Source: an uncultured Clostridia bacterium (GTDB taxonomy: Bacteria > Bacillota > Clostridia > Oscillospirales > CAG-272). From it: a stretch of 41,218 nt of DNA. The notes under the pieces are model-generated. The model saw nothing but the letters and a program-made list of their open reading frames with translations. It made no database searches and was not told the DNA's origin. The DNA lies in contig CAMJPL010000028.1 in the NCBI GenBank assembly GCA_946407735.1, positions 1 to 41,218 on the forward strand, written 5' to 3'. This document shows, one piece after another, positions 17,936 through 25,465 of this stretch; the first letter of the stretch is position 1, and each line of letters begins with the position of its first letter. A program made the position numbers and the translations under genes.

Positions 17936-18829
17936 ATGTCCAATATTGTAAAATACGGTGTAAAGCCTGAAACGGCGAAGGCCGTCTTAAAGGTCATCGA
18001 GGACGCGAATGAGCCTGTCGACCGCCAGTATATATCGGAAATCACAGGTTTCAGCCTTATGACGGCGGGAAAGGCCGCGGATATCCTCGTCTCCGGCGGA
18101 GCCGTGTCATCGTCGCGCGGCATTGGCCGGGACGCCGGGCGAAAGCCGGGGATGCTATCGCCGTCGGGAGCGCTTGCTGCCGTCATCGAGCTGTACGGCG
18201 GATCTGGCACGATCACGCTGTTCTCGCCGTCGGGAAAACGGGTCAGGACCGAACCTGTCCCCGACGGCGGCGGCTGCGCCGGACTGTTCTCCGCTCTCTG
18301 CTCCGTTTCGGAGAACATCCCGATCCTCTGCTCGGCGGCAGTAACCGACAGCGTCGATGCCGAAGGTATGCCATTCGCCGCGGGCTTCTCCGACGGGAAC
18401 GTTATCGACACCGTCTCAGCCGCATTAAAGACGAGGATATACGCTTTAAGATCAAGAGCCGATATCGCCGCCTCGGGATACGCAGGGAGAGGAAGCGTAT
18501 TGTATCTTGACGCCGGAGCTAAGCCTCTGCCCATATCGCGCCTCGTCTCATCCGAGATATCGGTCCGCATCGGGGACGTGTCGGCGATCCTCGATATCGG
18601 GGCGTCGGATGAGGATATCGGTTCCGCGGCCGGAGAAGCGGCGCTTTTATGCGGGGCCGACCGCCTTGTCGTGATGGGAGGGAGCGAAGATCTCATCGGC
18701 TCCGCCGAAAAACGCGTCTCGGGGAAACTGCCAGTCGAGAAGGCTCCTATGATCGATATCGCCCGGATCGCCGCCGACATCGCGATATCCGGATGGCTGA
18801 AAGGCATCTGTCTCGAAGCCAGAAAATAA
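17936..18829 (+). CDS. Degenerate ROK-like transcriptional regulator
   Basis: 297 residues. The N-terminal ~80 residues read as a winged helix-turn-helix (VLKVIEDANEPVDRQYI, then TAGKAADILVSGGAV) followed by GRDAGRKPGML, the HTH-to-ROK hinge typical of NagC/XylR-type regulators. The rest has ROK-fold spacing but lacks the ATP-binding DxGxT motif and the CxCGxxGC zinc motif, and it is about 90 residues shorter than usual. It may be a regulator that no longer binds sugar in the standard way. No good ribosome site is seen before the ATG. Its target could be the nearby MFS/glycosidase genes, but this is a guess. Confidence 0.5.
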   Translation: MSNIVKYGVKPETAKAVLKVIEDANEPVDRQYISEITGFSLMTAGKAADILVSGGAVSSSRGIGRDAGRKPGMLSPSGALAAVIELYGGSGTITLFSPSGKRVRTEPVPDGGGCAGLFSALCSVSENIPILCSAAVTDSVDAEGMPFAAGFSDGNVIDTVSAALKTRIYALRSRADIAASGYAGRGSVLYLDAGAKPLPISRLVSSEISVRIGDVSAILDIGASDEDIGSAAGEAALLCGADRLVVMGGSEDLIGSAEKRVSGKLPVEKAPMIDIARIAADIAISGWLKGICLEARK

Positions 18830-18859
18830 TGAACAAAATGTAAAATGGATCGCCGACTA

Positions 18860-18888
18860 TTGACAACGCTTTAGTTTGGTGATATAAT
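18860..18888 (+). promoter_or_regulatory. Promoter of the T-box/symporter/tyrS unit
   Basis: Perfect consensus: TTGACA (18860-18865), 17-bp spacer, TATAAT (18883-18888) with extended -10 TGA. Transcription would start near 18895. Confidence 0.85.
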
Positions 18889-18894
18889 ATCATG

Positions 18895-19260
18895 CAAGCA
18901 AAAGCGAAGACCGAAAACAGAGCGAAGCATCCCCGCGGATTCAGCGACTTACTGCGGAATAAGGATCTGACGCTCTGACGCGGAGTGTTACGGCTTCAGA
19001 GAGCTGCCGGGCGGTGAAAGGCAGCGCCGATACATTCAAGGCGGATACTTTTCGAGAGCTCCGCACCGAAAGGAAGGCTGATCCGAGTAGGCTGCGGCGG
19101 GAGCGCCCGTTACGGCGCGGAGGATATAAAGGCAGCGTGATGCGCGCCGCTTCGTATCCTGACGAGAGGCAGATATTCTGTATCTGCAACCAGAGGTGGT
19201 ACCGCGGAAATAATCCGTCCTCTGATCCTTTATCTATAAGGATCAAGAGGCGGTTTTTTT
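18895..19260 (+). promoter_or_regulatory. T-box riboswitch (uncharged-tRNA sensor), probably tRNA-Tyr
   Basis: The core T-box sequence with its tRNA-acceptor bulge, GGTGGTACCGCGG, is at 19195-19207; AGAGG (19192-19196) pairs with CCTCT (19219-19223) to form the antiterminator. The TGGT bulge suits a tRNA with discriminator A. Stem III is a perfect 7-bp hairpin at 19169-19187. The Stem I distal loop is clear: AGAGAG (18998-19003) followed by the CTGCC...GGTGAAAGGCAG hairpin. I could not settle the specifier: TAC (Tyr) occurs at 19031-19033 and 19046-19048 on the 3' side of Stem I, and TTC (Phe) at 19035-19037. The downstream tyrS favours Tyr. About 65 nt of extra leader precede the recognisable Stem I. 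Confidence 0.9.
19214..19260 (+). terminator. T-box regulatory terminator
   Basis: CCG and CCTCTGATCC pair with GGATCAAGAGG and CGG (19241-19253), followed by seven T's. Its 5' arm overlaps the 3' arm of the antiterminator, as the mechanism requires. Confidence 0.88.
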
Positions 19261-19292
19261 ATTCTCAATCAACTTCAAGGAGGAAGTTACGT

Positions 19293-20798
19293 ATGTTTCT
19301 CAAAATCCTTATGATCGCGCTGTTCTTCGTGATCACAGTCGCGGTCGGTCTCTTCTACCGCAAGTCGGCGCAGAGCAGCTCCGACTTCATGCTCGGCGGA
19401 CGCAACGTAGGCCCTTGGCTCTCCGCCTTCGCCTACGGCACAACTTACTTTTCGGCTACCGTTTTCGTCGGTTACGCCGGTCAGTTCGGATGGGGCTTCG
19501 GCACCTCCGCCTTCTGGGCCGGTCTCGGAAACGCCTTTATCGGATCTCTGCTGGCGTGGGTCCTGCTCGGACGCCGCACCCGCACGATGACCAAATGGCT
19601 GAATTCCTCGACCATGCCCAACTATTTTGAGAAACGATACGACAGCAAGGCTCTTAAGATCGCAGCGGCCATCATCATCGTGATATTCCTCGTTCCCTAC
19701 TCCGCCTCGGTTTACAAGGGACTTTCCGGACTGTTCGCCCAGTGCTTCGACATCAGCTTCAACTGGTGCATAGTCGGCATGGCGGTGCTCACCGCGGCCT
19801 TCGTTATCGCCGGCGGCTACATGGGAACGGCGGTAAACACCTTCATTCAGGGACTTATCATGCTGGTCGGCATGGTGCTCGTCATCCACGGAGTGCTCTC
19901 CGCCAACGGCGGCCTGATGGGGTCTCTCACCGAGCTTTCCAAGTACTCCGCCGAGTCGGCTCCCGGATTCAACGGCGTTTACACTTCGATGTTCGGCCCC
20001 GATCCCATTTCCCTGCTCGCGGTCGTCATCCTGACCTCCGTCGGACCGCTCGGGCTGCCGCAGATGGTAAACAAATTCTACGCGATAAAGAACGAGAAGG
20101 CCATCAAGCTCGGCACGGTGATATCCACCGCCTTCGCCGTGATCATCGCCGGCGGATCCTACTTCATCGGCGCTTTCGGACGTCTGTTCTGGGAGGAGGA
20201 GAAGCCGGTATTCGACATGCTGGTCCCCAACATGATAACTAAGGCCCTTCCTGACGTGCTCATCGGTCTCGTGCTCCTCATGGTGCTCTCGGCATCGATC
20301 AGCTCTCTCGCCTCGCTCGCCCTCACCGCCGGCTCGACATTCGCCGTCGATCTCGTCGAAGGCATCCGCGGCAAGAAGATCGGAAATAAGAAGGAAGTCG
20401 TCATAATCAAGATCCTCTGCGGCGTCTTCATCCTCATCTCGGTCATAGTCGCCATCATCCCGAACAACCTGATCACCGCTCTCATGGGCCTCTCCTGGGG
20501 CGCGCTGTCGGGAGCCTTCCTCGGCCCGTTCATCTACGGTCTCTACTGGAAGAAGACGACCAAGGCCTCGGTATGGGCTTCGATGATCTTCGGCGTCGGT
20601 TTCGTCGTCGCCAATCAGTTCCTCGCCTTCACCACTCCCACGATTGCCGGTTCTATCGCCATGATCGCCTCGATCATCATCGTCCCGCTGGTTTCGCTCA
20701 TCACGCCGAAGCCCGCCGAGAATGAGGTCGACAAGATCTTCGCCTGCTATGAGGAGAAGGTCCTCGCCCCGGCGAAGGAAGTCCTCGAGGAGGAATGA
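19293..20798 (+). CDS. Sodium:solute symporter (SSS family), predicted tyrosine/aromatic amino acid importer
   Basis: 501 residues from ATG 19293, with AAGGAGG at 9 nt. The frame is open further upstream, but that would run through the T-box. About 13 hydrophobic segments; FYRKSAQSSSDFMLGGRNVG after TM1 is the hallmark of SSS (PutP/PanF type) carriers, and the central segment with GPLGLPQMVNKFYAIKNEKA is the family's core region. Uptake is driven by the sodium gradient. Control by a T-box ahead of tyrS suggests the cargo is the cognate amino acid, probably tyrosine; proline or another amino acid is the main alternative since PutP is the nearest well-known relative. Confidence 0.82.
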   Translation: MFLKILMIALFFVITVAVGLFYRKSAQSSSDFMLGGRNVGPWLSAFAYGTTYFSATVFVGYAGQFGWGFGTSAFWAGLGNAFIGSLLAWVLLGRRTRTMTKWLNSSTMPNYFEKRYDSKALKIAAAIIIVIFLVPYSASVYKGLSGLFAQCFDISFNWCIVGMAVLTAAFVIAGGYMGTAVNTFIQGLIMLVGMVLVIHGVLSANGGLMGSLTELSKYSAESAPGFNGVYTSMFGPDPISLLAVVILTSVGPLGLPQMVNKFYAIKNEKAIKLGTVISTAFAVIIAGGSYFIGAFGRLFWEEEKPVFDMLVPNMITKALPDVLIGLVLLMVLSASISSLASLALTAGSTFAVDLVEGIRGKKIGNKKEVVIIKILCGVFILISVIVAIIPNNLITALMGLSWGALSGAFLGPFIYGLYWKKTTKASVWASMIFGVGFVVANQFLAFTTPTIAGSIAMIASIIIVPLVSLITPKPAENEVDKIFACYEEKVLAPAKEVLEEE

Positions 20799-20836
20799 TC
20801 TTCATATCGTAAACTCACGCCTTCGGGCGCAGAAGC

Positions 20837-20870
20837 ATACATCATGGCCGTCGATCCGGCCATGATGTAT
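20837..20870. terminator. Perfect 14-bp hairpin between symporter and tyrS (attenuator or processing site)
   Basis: ATACATCATGGCCG pairs perfectly with CGGCCATGATGTAT around a 6-nt loop TCGATC. The T-rich stretch (GTTTTATTTT) begins 6-7 nt after the stem, so termination may be partial. It would lower tyrS expression relative to the symporter or mark an RNase cut. Confidence 0.45.
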
Positions 20871-20928
20871 CTGCCGTTTTATTTTGACAAACTATAAGCC
20901 TAAACAATATTATTAAGGAGATTTCATC

Positions 20929-22152
20929 ATGGGCATTTACAACGAGTTTATAGAGCGCGGACTTATAGCTCAGGCTACCGACGAGGAAGCCGTCGCCAAG
21001 CTCCTCGAGAACGAGAAGGTGACCTTCTATATCGGCTTCGATCCCACCGCCGACTCGCTTCACGTCGGGCATTTCATGCAGATGATGATCATGGCGCGCA
21101 TGCAGCGCGCCGGTCACCGTCCGATAGCGCTGTTCGGCGGAGGCACCGGCATGATCGGCGACCCGTCCGGCAAGTCCGACATGCGCAAGATGCTCACAAA
21201 AGAGACCATCGCTCACAATATCGACTGCTTCAGGAAGCAGATGTCGAAATTCATCGACACCTCCGACGGGAAGGCGCTGTTCCTCAACAACGGCGACTGG
21301 CTGCTCGACCTCAATTACATCGACTTCATGCGCGAGGTCGGCGTGCACTTCTCCGTCAACCGCATGCTCACCGCCGAGTGCTACAAAAAGCGTCTCGAGA
21401 CCGGTCTCACCTTCCTTGAGTTCAACTACATGCTGATGCAGAGCTACGACTTCTACAAGCTCAATCAGGACTACGGCTGCAAGCTCGAGTTCGGCGGCGA
21501 CGATCAGTGGTCCAACATCATCGGCGGCGTCGAGCTTATCCGACGCAAGGCCGGAAAGGAAGCCTACGGCATGACCTTCCAGCTGCTGACCAACTCGGAA
21601 GGCAAAAAGATGGGCAAGACCGAAAAAGGCGCCGTCTGGCTCGATCCCGAGAAGACCTCGCCCTACGATTTCTTCCAGTACTGGCGCAACGTAGGCGACG
21701 CGGACGTGGTCAAGTGCCTGAAGATGCTCACCTTCGTCCCGATGGATCAGATCAGGGAATATGAAAAGGCCGAGGGCAGCGCTCTCAACGCCGCGAAGGA
21801 GACCCTCGCATTCGAGCTGACGAAGCTCGTCCACGGCGAATCCGAGGCGCAGAAGGCTCTCGACGCCGCCCGCGCCCTCTTCTCGGCTCAGGGAGACGCC
21901 GAGCATATGCCCACCACCGAGCTTTCGGCTGACGATTTCACCGACGGCAGGATCACGCTGATCGACATGATGGTAAAGGCCAAGCTCACCGCCTCGAAGG
22001 GCGAAGCTCGCCGCCTGATACAGCAGAACGGCGTCACGTTCAAGGGCGAGACGGTATCGGACATCGCCGCATCCTTCACGGTCGCCGATTTCTCCGAAGA
22101 CGCGGTAGTGCGCAAGGGCAAGAAGGTATTCCACAGATTCACGGTAAAATAA
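20929..22152 (+). CDS. tyrS: Tyrosyl-tRNA synthetase
   Basis: 407 residues with AAGGAG 8 nt before the ATG. Class Ic features: the HIGH motif as HVGH (45-48), [10 protein letters not shown] in the middle, which is the tyrosine-pocket helix, and KMGKT near 227-231 in place of KMSKS, as in many bacterial TyrRS. The C-terminal S4-like RNA-binding domain ([16 protein letters not shown]) is complete. It charges tRNA-Tyr with tyrosine in the cytoplasm. I see no usable promoter of its own, so it is likely expressed from the T-box promoter through the symporter. Confidence 0.97.
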   Translation: MGIYNEFIERGLIAQATDEEAVAKLLENEKVTFYIGFDPTADSLHVGHFMQMMIMARMQRAGHRPIALFGGGTGMIGDPSGKSDMRKMLTKETIAHNIDCFRKQMSKFIDTSDGKALFLNNGDWLLDLNYIDFMREVGVHFSVNRMLTAECYKKRLETGLTFLEFNYMLMQSYDFYKLNQDYGCKLEFGGDDQWSNIIGGVELIRRKAGKEAYGMTFQLLTNSEGKKMGKTEKGAVWLDPEKTSPYDFFQYWRNVGDADVVKCLKMLTFVPMDQIREYEKAEGSALNAAKETLAFELTKLVHGESEAQKALDAARALFSAQGDAEHMPTTELSADDFTDGRITLIDMMVKAKLTASKGEARRLIQQNGVTFKGETVSDIAASFTVADFSEDAVVRKGKKVFHRFTVK

Positions 22153-22160
22153 GAAGCGAC

Positions 22161-23015
22161 ATGAACGAAAACAACATCGAATCTATACTCGCGCGTCTCG
22201 ACGAGCTTGAGAGACGTCTGCTCTGGTCCGACGCCGAGAAGCTGCTCACCGAGGCGGTCGGCTCAAATCCCGACAATGAGGAGCTCAAGGTAAGGCTCAT
22301 CAACGTCTGGTTCCAGCTCATCCGCCGCAATCATCCCGACAGCAGAAGAACCGAGGCGGCGGTAAAGCTCGGCGAGGAGCTTGTCAGCTCCTCCGAAAGC
22401 TATGAGCTTATAAACAACGTCAACCGTCTGCTCTGCTTCATCACGGCGCTCGACGGCGACAAGTCTTCGGCGAAGAAGTATTATGACAGGCTGCCGTCGA
22501 TAGAGTCCTCGCGCGAGCTTTACGCCGCCTATGTGATGGACGGCGACGAGCTGAAGGAACAGCTCCAGCGCAACATCGAGACGTATATGACGGGCGCCGT
22601 CACATCGGCGAGACAGCTCGCCTTCCGCGAAAAGGGAGACCGCGGCATAAAGCTGCTCGAGAAGACGATAGAGCTTTATGAGCTTCTGTATGAGGGCGAC
22701 ACCTGCGGTCCGTATCTCTCGGACATGGCGATAGCGGCGCTCGACATCGCCTCGTACAAGGCGAAGCAGGGCGACACCGACGGGGCGATAGATTCCCTCT
22801 CCCGCGCCGTCGGGTACGCCGAAAGATACGAGGCTCAGGAGGACGACGCCTCCCATTCCTCGATCCTCGTCGACAGGATCGCTCCGAAAAAGAGCTACGC
22901 CGGGGCAAAGGTGGGCGAGATCATCCGCAACTCCCTCCAGACAAAGGACAACTTTGACGCGGTACGTCGCGATCCGAGGATCGGCGATATCCTCACCCGC
23001 CTGAAAAAGCTCTGA
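22161..23015 (+). CDS. TPR-like helical protein of unknown function
   Basis: 284 residues, starting 8 bp after tyrS, so co-transcribed. It is almost all alpha-helix, with TPR-like pairs: RRLLWSDAEKLLTEAVGSNPDN near 18-39 region and YKAKQGDTDGAIDSLSRAV near 200. No signal peptide or membrane segment. The last 40 residues (VGEIIRNSLQTKDNFDAVRRDPRIGDIL) resemble the tail of TPR domains found behind Xre-type helix-turn-helix regulators, but no DNA-binding domain is present here. Function not recognised. Confidence 0.6.
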   Translation: MNENNIESILARLDELERRLLWSDAEKLLTEAVGSNPDNEELKVRLINVWFQLIRRNHPDSRRTEAAVKLGEELVSSSESYELINNVNRLLCFITALDGDKSSAKKYYDRLPSIESSRELYAAYVMDGDELKEQLQRNIETYMTGAVTSARQLAFREKGDRGIKLLEKTIELYELLYEGDTCGPYLSDMAIAALDIASYKAKQGDTDGAIDSLSRAVGYAERYEAQEDDASHSSILVDRIAPKKSYAGAKVGEIIRNSLQTKDNFDAVRRDPRIGDILTRLKKL

Positions 23016-23099
23016 CGCGCGCAAAACAGGCTGTCCATGTTCAAATCGAACTCAAATATGTGACTGTATACATTTTATGTGAATTTTTTCATATTTCCA

Positions 23100-23128
23100 T
23101 TGACATAATTGAATTAAAGTGATATAAT
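23100..23128 (+). promoter_or_regulatory. Promoter of the aro-pheA operon
   Basis: Perfect consensus: TTGACA (23100-23105), 17-bp spacer, TATAAT (23123-23128) with extended -10 TGA. Start is expected near 23135, 26 nt before the leader-peptide ATG. Confidence 0.88.
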
Positions 23129-23160
23129 AGTCAAAACCAAAAAGGAACACAGGCTTCATC

Positions 23161-23262
23161 ATGAAAATGATCCACACTCACAAGCTCGGGTATTATACCT
23201 TCCGCTTTAGCTTCACGGCTAAGGCTTTTAGGCGTTTACCTGCGGACGAGTATGGAAGATAA
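23161..23262 (+). CDS. Aromatic (Phe/Tyr) leader peptide of the aro-pheA attenuator
   Basis: A 33-codon ORF lying between a perfect promoter and an intrinsic terminator, ahead of a phenylalanine operon. The peptide begins MKMIHTHKLG and carries the dense run YYTFRFSF (residues 11-18), then Phe23 and Tyr31: four Phe and three Tyr codons in all. Phe codons start at 23200, 23206, 23212 and 23227; Tyr codons at 23191 and 23194. This is the composition expected for ribosome-stalling leader peptides, as in enterobacterial pheA and pheST leaders. AGG lies 7 nt before the ATG, AAAGGAA 13 nt before it; ATG 23167 is an alternative start. The stop at 23260 places a terminating ribosome over the antiterminator arm. 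Confidence 0.8.
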   Translation: MKMIHTHKLGYYTFRFSFTAKAFRRLPADEYGR

Positions 23263-23304
23263 AAACATCCATAAAAACGTATAAACAGCCGCAGCGCAGA
23301 ACGC
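23215..23304 (+). promoter_or_regulatory. Attenuator: protector (1:2) and antiterminator (2:3) helices
   Basis: Three mutually exclusive pairings can be drawn. Protector 1:2: ACG-CTAA (23215-23222) with TTAG-CGT (23228-23235). Antiterminator 2:3: GCGTT (23232-23236) with AACGC (23300-23304), and CTGCGG (23240-23245) with CCGCAG (23289-23294). The latter consumes the whole 5' arm of the terminator. A ribosome stalled at Phe14-Phe18 covers strand 1 and frees strand 2, so readthrough follows; a ribosome that reaches the stop covers strand 2, so the terminator forms. Confidence 0.75.
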
Positions 23305-23329
23305 AAAAGCGTTTTCCGCCGCGGTTTTT
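23289..23329 (+). terminator. Attenuation terminator of the aro-pheA operon
   Basis: CCGCAGCGCAGAACGC (23289-23304) pairs with the arm at 23309-23324 around an AAAA loop, 14 pairs with two mismatches, followed by TTTTT. It stands 45 bp before the first structural gene and inside the transcript, so it only makes sense as a regulated terminator. Confidence 0.88.
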
Positions 23330-23374
23330 ATAATTCGGAACGCATTTTTTCAGAAAAAAAGGAAAGGCTCCCCC

Positions 23375-24391
23375 ATGGTAATCATCCTAAAGCAGAACGC
23401 AGACAAGAATAAGATCCGCCAGCTCGAAGAAAGACTTCTTCAGCAGAACATAAAGGTCCGCCCGACAGAGGGCGACAAGCAGACGATACTCGGTCTCATC
23501 GGCGACACCACGGTCGTCGATATAGATACCCTTCTCTCGCTGGACATAGTCGAGAACGTAAAGAGGATCCAGGAACCCTATAAGGCGGCCAACCGCAAAT
23601 TCCACCCGCACGATACCGTCGTCAGGATAAACGACACGGTATCGGTCGGCGGCGGCAGCTTCACGATCATAGCCGGCCCCTGCTCCGTAGAGTCGGTGCC
23701 TCAGATAACCGGGATCGCCGAGAGCGTCAAGAAGTCCGGGGCGAATATCCTCCGCGGCGGAGCGTTCAAGCCGCGCACGTCACCCTACGCCTTCCAGGGC
23801 ATGAGGGGCGAAGGCCTCAAGCTGCTCTCCGAGGCGAAAAAGGAGACCGGGCTTCCGATCATCTCCGAGATAATGGAGATCAATCAGCTGCCGCTGTTCT
23901 CCGACGTCGACATCATCCAGGTCGGCGCGAGGAACATGCAGAATTTCGAGCTTCTTAAGGAGCTCGGGCATCAGGACAAACCGATCCTGTTAAAGCGCGG
24001 TCTCGCCAATACCATAGACGAGCTTCTTATGAGCGCCGAGTACATCATGAGCGGCGGGAACAACAACGTCATCCTCTGCGAGCGCGGCATACGCACATTC
24101 GAGACCGCCACCAGAAACACCCTTGACGTCAGCTGCATCCCGGTCTTAAAGCAGCTCACCCACCTTCCGATCATAATAGATCCGTCCCACGCCACCGGCA
24201 AGGCGGCTCTCGTACCGCCGATGGCATACGCGGCGACAGCAGCCGGAGCCGACGGCATCATGGTCGAGGTACACAACGACCCGCCGCACGCTCTCTGCGA
24301 CGGCGCGCAGTCGATCACGCCGGAAACCTTCGACAGTCTCGCGAAATCGCTTATAGAGCTCAGAAAATACGCTTACAGCTACAATCAGTGA
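23375..24391 (+). CDS. aroF: 3-deoxy-7-phosphoheptulonate (DAHP) synthase with N-terminal ferredoxin-like domain
   Basis: 338 residues, the length of the Thermotoga-type DAHP synthase. Residues 1-70 form a ferredoxin-like regulatory domain ([13 protein letters not shown]...), which binds Tyr/Phe for feedback control in that type. The barrel has AGPCSVES (about 105-112), [17 protein letters not shown] and [11 protein letters not shown]. It joins phosphoenolpyruvate and erythrose-4-phosphate, the first step of the shikimate pathway. AAAGGAAAGG precedes the ATG. First structural gene after the attenuator. Confidence 0.95.
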   Translation: MVIILKQNADKNKIRQLEERLLQQNIKVRPTEGDKQTILGLIGDTTVVDIDTLLSLDIVENVKRIQEPYKAANRKFHPHDTVVRINDTVSVGGGSFTIIAGPCSVESVPQITGIAESVKKSGANILRGGAFKPRTSPYAFQGMRGEGLKLLSEAKKETGLPIISEIMEINQLPLFSDVDIIQVGARNMQNFELLKELGHQDKPILLKRGLANTIDELLMSAEYIMSGGNNNVILCERGIRTFETATRNTLDVSCIPVLKQLTHLPIIIDPSHATGKAALVPPMAYAATAAGADGIMVEVHNDPPHALCDGAQSITPETFDSLAKSLIELRKYAYSYNQ

Positions 24392-24403
24392 TCCAGACAG
24401 ACA

Positions 24404-25465
24404 ATGATAACCTCAGTCGTAAATGTCAGGGCCGGAAATTACGATGTGAAAATCGGCCATGACCTGATCCAGGACGTCGGGAAGCTGACGGCCGCCGTAC
24501 ATGCCCCTTGCAGGATCGGGATAATCACCGACGACAACGTCGCTCCGCTGTATCTTTCGGCGGTCAAGGCGTCTCTCACATACGCTGGATTCGAGCCCCA
24601 CAGCCTCGTCCTTCCGCACGGGGAGCATACAAAATCCATGGAGTATTACTCCCGTCTCATGGAGACGGCGGCCGGATGGGGACTTCGGCGCACCGACATG
24701 CTGGCGGCGCTCGGCGGAGGGGTGATCGGCGACCTCACAGGCTTCGCCGCCGCGACATACATGCGCGGCATAGATTATATTCAGATCCCGACCACCCTGC
24801 TCGCCGCGATAGACTCCTCCGTCGGCGGAAAGACCGCTATCGATCTTCTCGCCGGAAAGAACCTCTGCGGAGCCTTCCATCAGCCAGGGCTCGTCGTCTG
24901 CGATATCGGCACCTTCTCCACCCTTCCCGATGAAGTCCTGTCAGACGGAGCCGCGGAAGCCGTGAAATACGGGATCATCCGCGACGCCGCTCTGTTCAGA
25001 TCGCTTCTCGGCGGAAAGGAAAACTTCGACGCCGATTACACGGTGAAAAGATGCGTCGAGATCAAGGCGGACATCGTCGGCCGCGACGAGTTCGACCATG
25101 GCGAGCGGAAGCTGCTCAATTATGGGCACACCATCGGGCACAGCGTGGAAAAGCTGTCGGGATATTCGATAACGCACGGTCACGCCGTAGCCGTCGGCAT
25201 GTACGTCATAGCCCGCGCCGCCTGCGCCGCAGGGCTGTGTTCCCCCGACGTCGCGCGCGATACCGAAAAAGCGCTTCTCTCATGGGATCTGCCGACATCC
25301 TGCGAATGGGATTACACAGCGCTCGCGAAGGCCGCCGTCCACGACAAGAAGATCGAGGGCGAAAAGATATCTCTCCTTATCCCGAAACGGATCGGAGAGG
25401 CGTATATCTTCGACATCCCGGTCGGAAAGCTGACCGATTTCATCGGCGCCGGGGAAAAGTCATGA
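24404..25465 (+). CDS. aroB: 3-dehydroquinate synthase
   Basis: 353 residues. The NAD-binding core GGGVIGDLTGFAAATYMRG and the downstream IPTTLLAAIDSSVGGKTAID are diagnostic, and LLNYGHTIGHSVE holds metal-ligand histidines. It converts DAHP to 3-dehydroquinate, the second shikimate step. It begins 12 bp after aroF with no clear ribosome site, so translation probably relies on coupling, and it overlaps aroA by 4 bp (ATGA). Confidence 0.96.
   Translation: MITSVVNVRAGNYDVKIGHDLIQDVGKLTAAVHAPCRIGIITDDNVAPLYLSAVKASLTYAGFEPHSLVLPHGEHTKSMEYYSRLMETAAGWGLRRTDMLAALGGGVIGDLTGFAAATYMRGIDYIQIPTTLLAAIDSSVGGKTAIDLLAGKNLCGAFHQPGLVVCDIGTFSTLPDEVLSDGAAEAVKYGIIRDAALFRSLLGGKENFDADYTVKRCVEIKADIVGRDEFDHGERKLLNYGHTIGHSVEKLSGYSITHGHAVAVGMYVIARAACAAGLCSPDVARDTEKALLSWDLPTSCEWDYTALAKAAVHDKKIEGEKISLLIPKRIGEAYIFDIPVGKLTDFIGAGEKS

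Noticed and set aside
19014-19292. N-terminal extension of the symporter frame
   Set aside because: It translates the T-box; the ATG at 19293 has an ideal AAGGAGG and gives the normal SSS N-terminus.
20884-20913. TTGACA plus TATTAT (18-bp spacer) as a tyrS promoter
   Set aside because: Transcription would start about 20920, at or after the AAGGAG ribosome site (20915-20920), leaving tyrS without it.
20842-22134. 430-codon minus-strand open frame opposite tyrS
   Set aside because: It is the mirror frame of a clear tyrS with high-GC codon use; no ribosome site, no recognisable domain.
25051-25461. N-terminal extension of the aroA frame
   Set aside because: It lies wholly inside aroB and is Arg-rich shadow sequence; ATG 25462 gives the standard EPSP synthase start.
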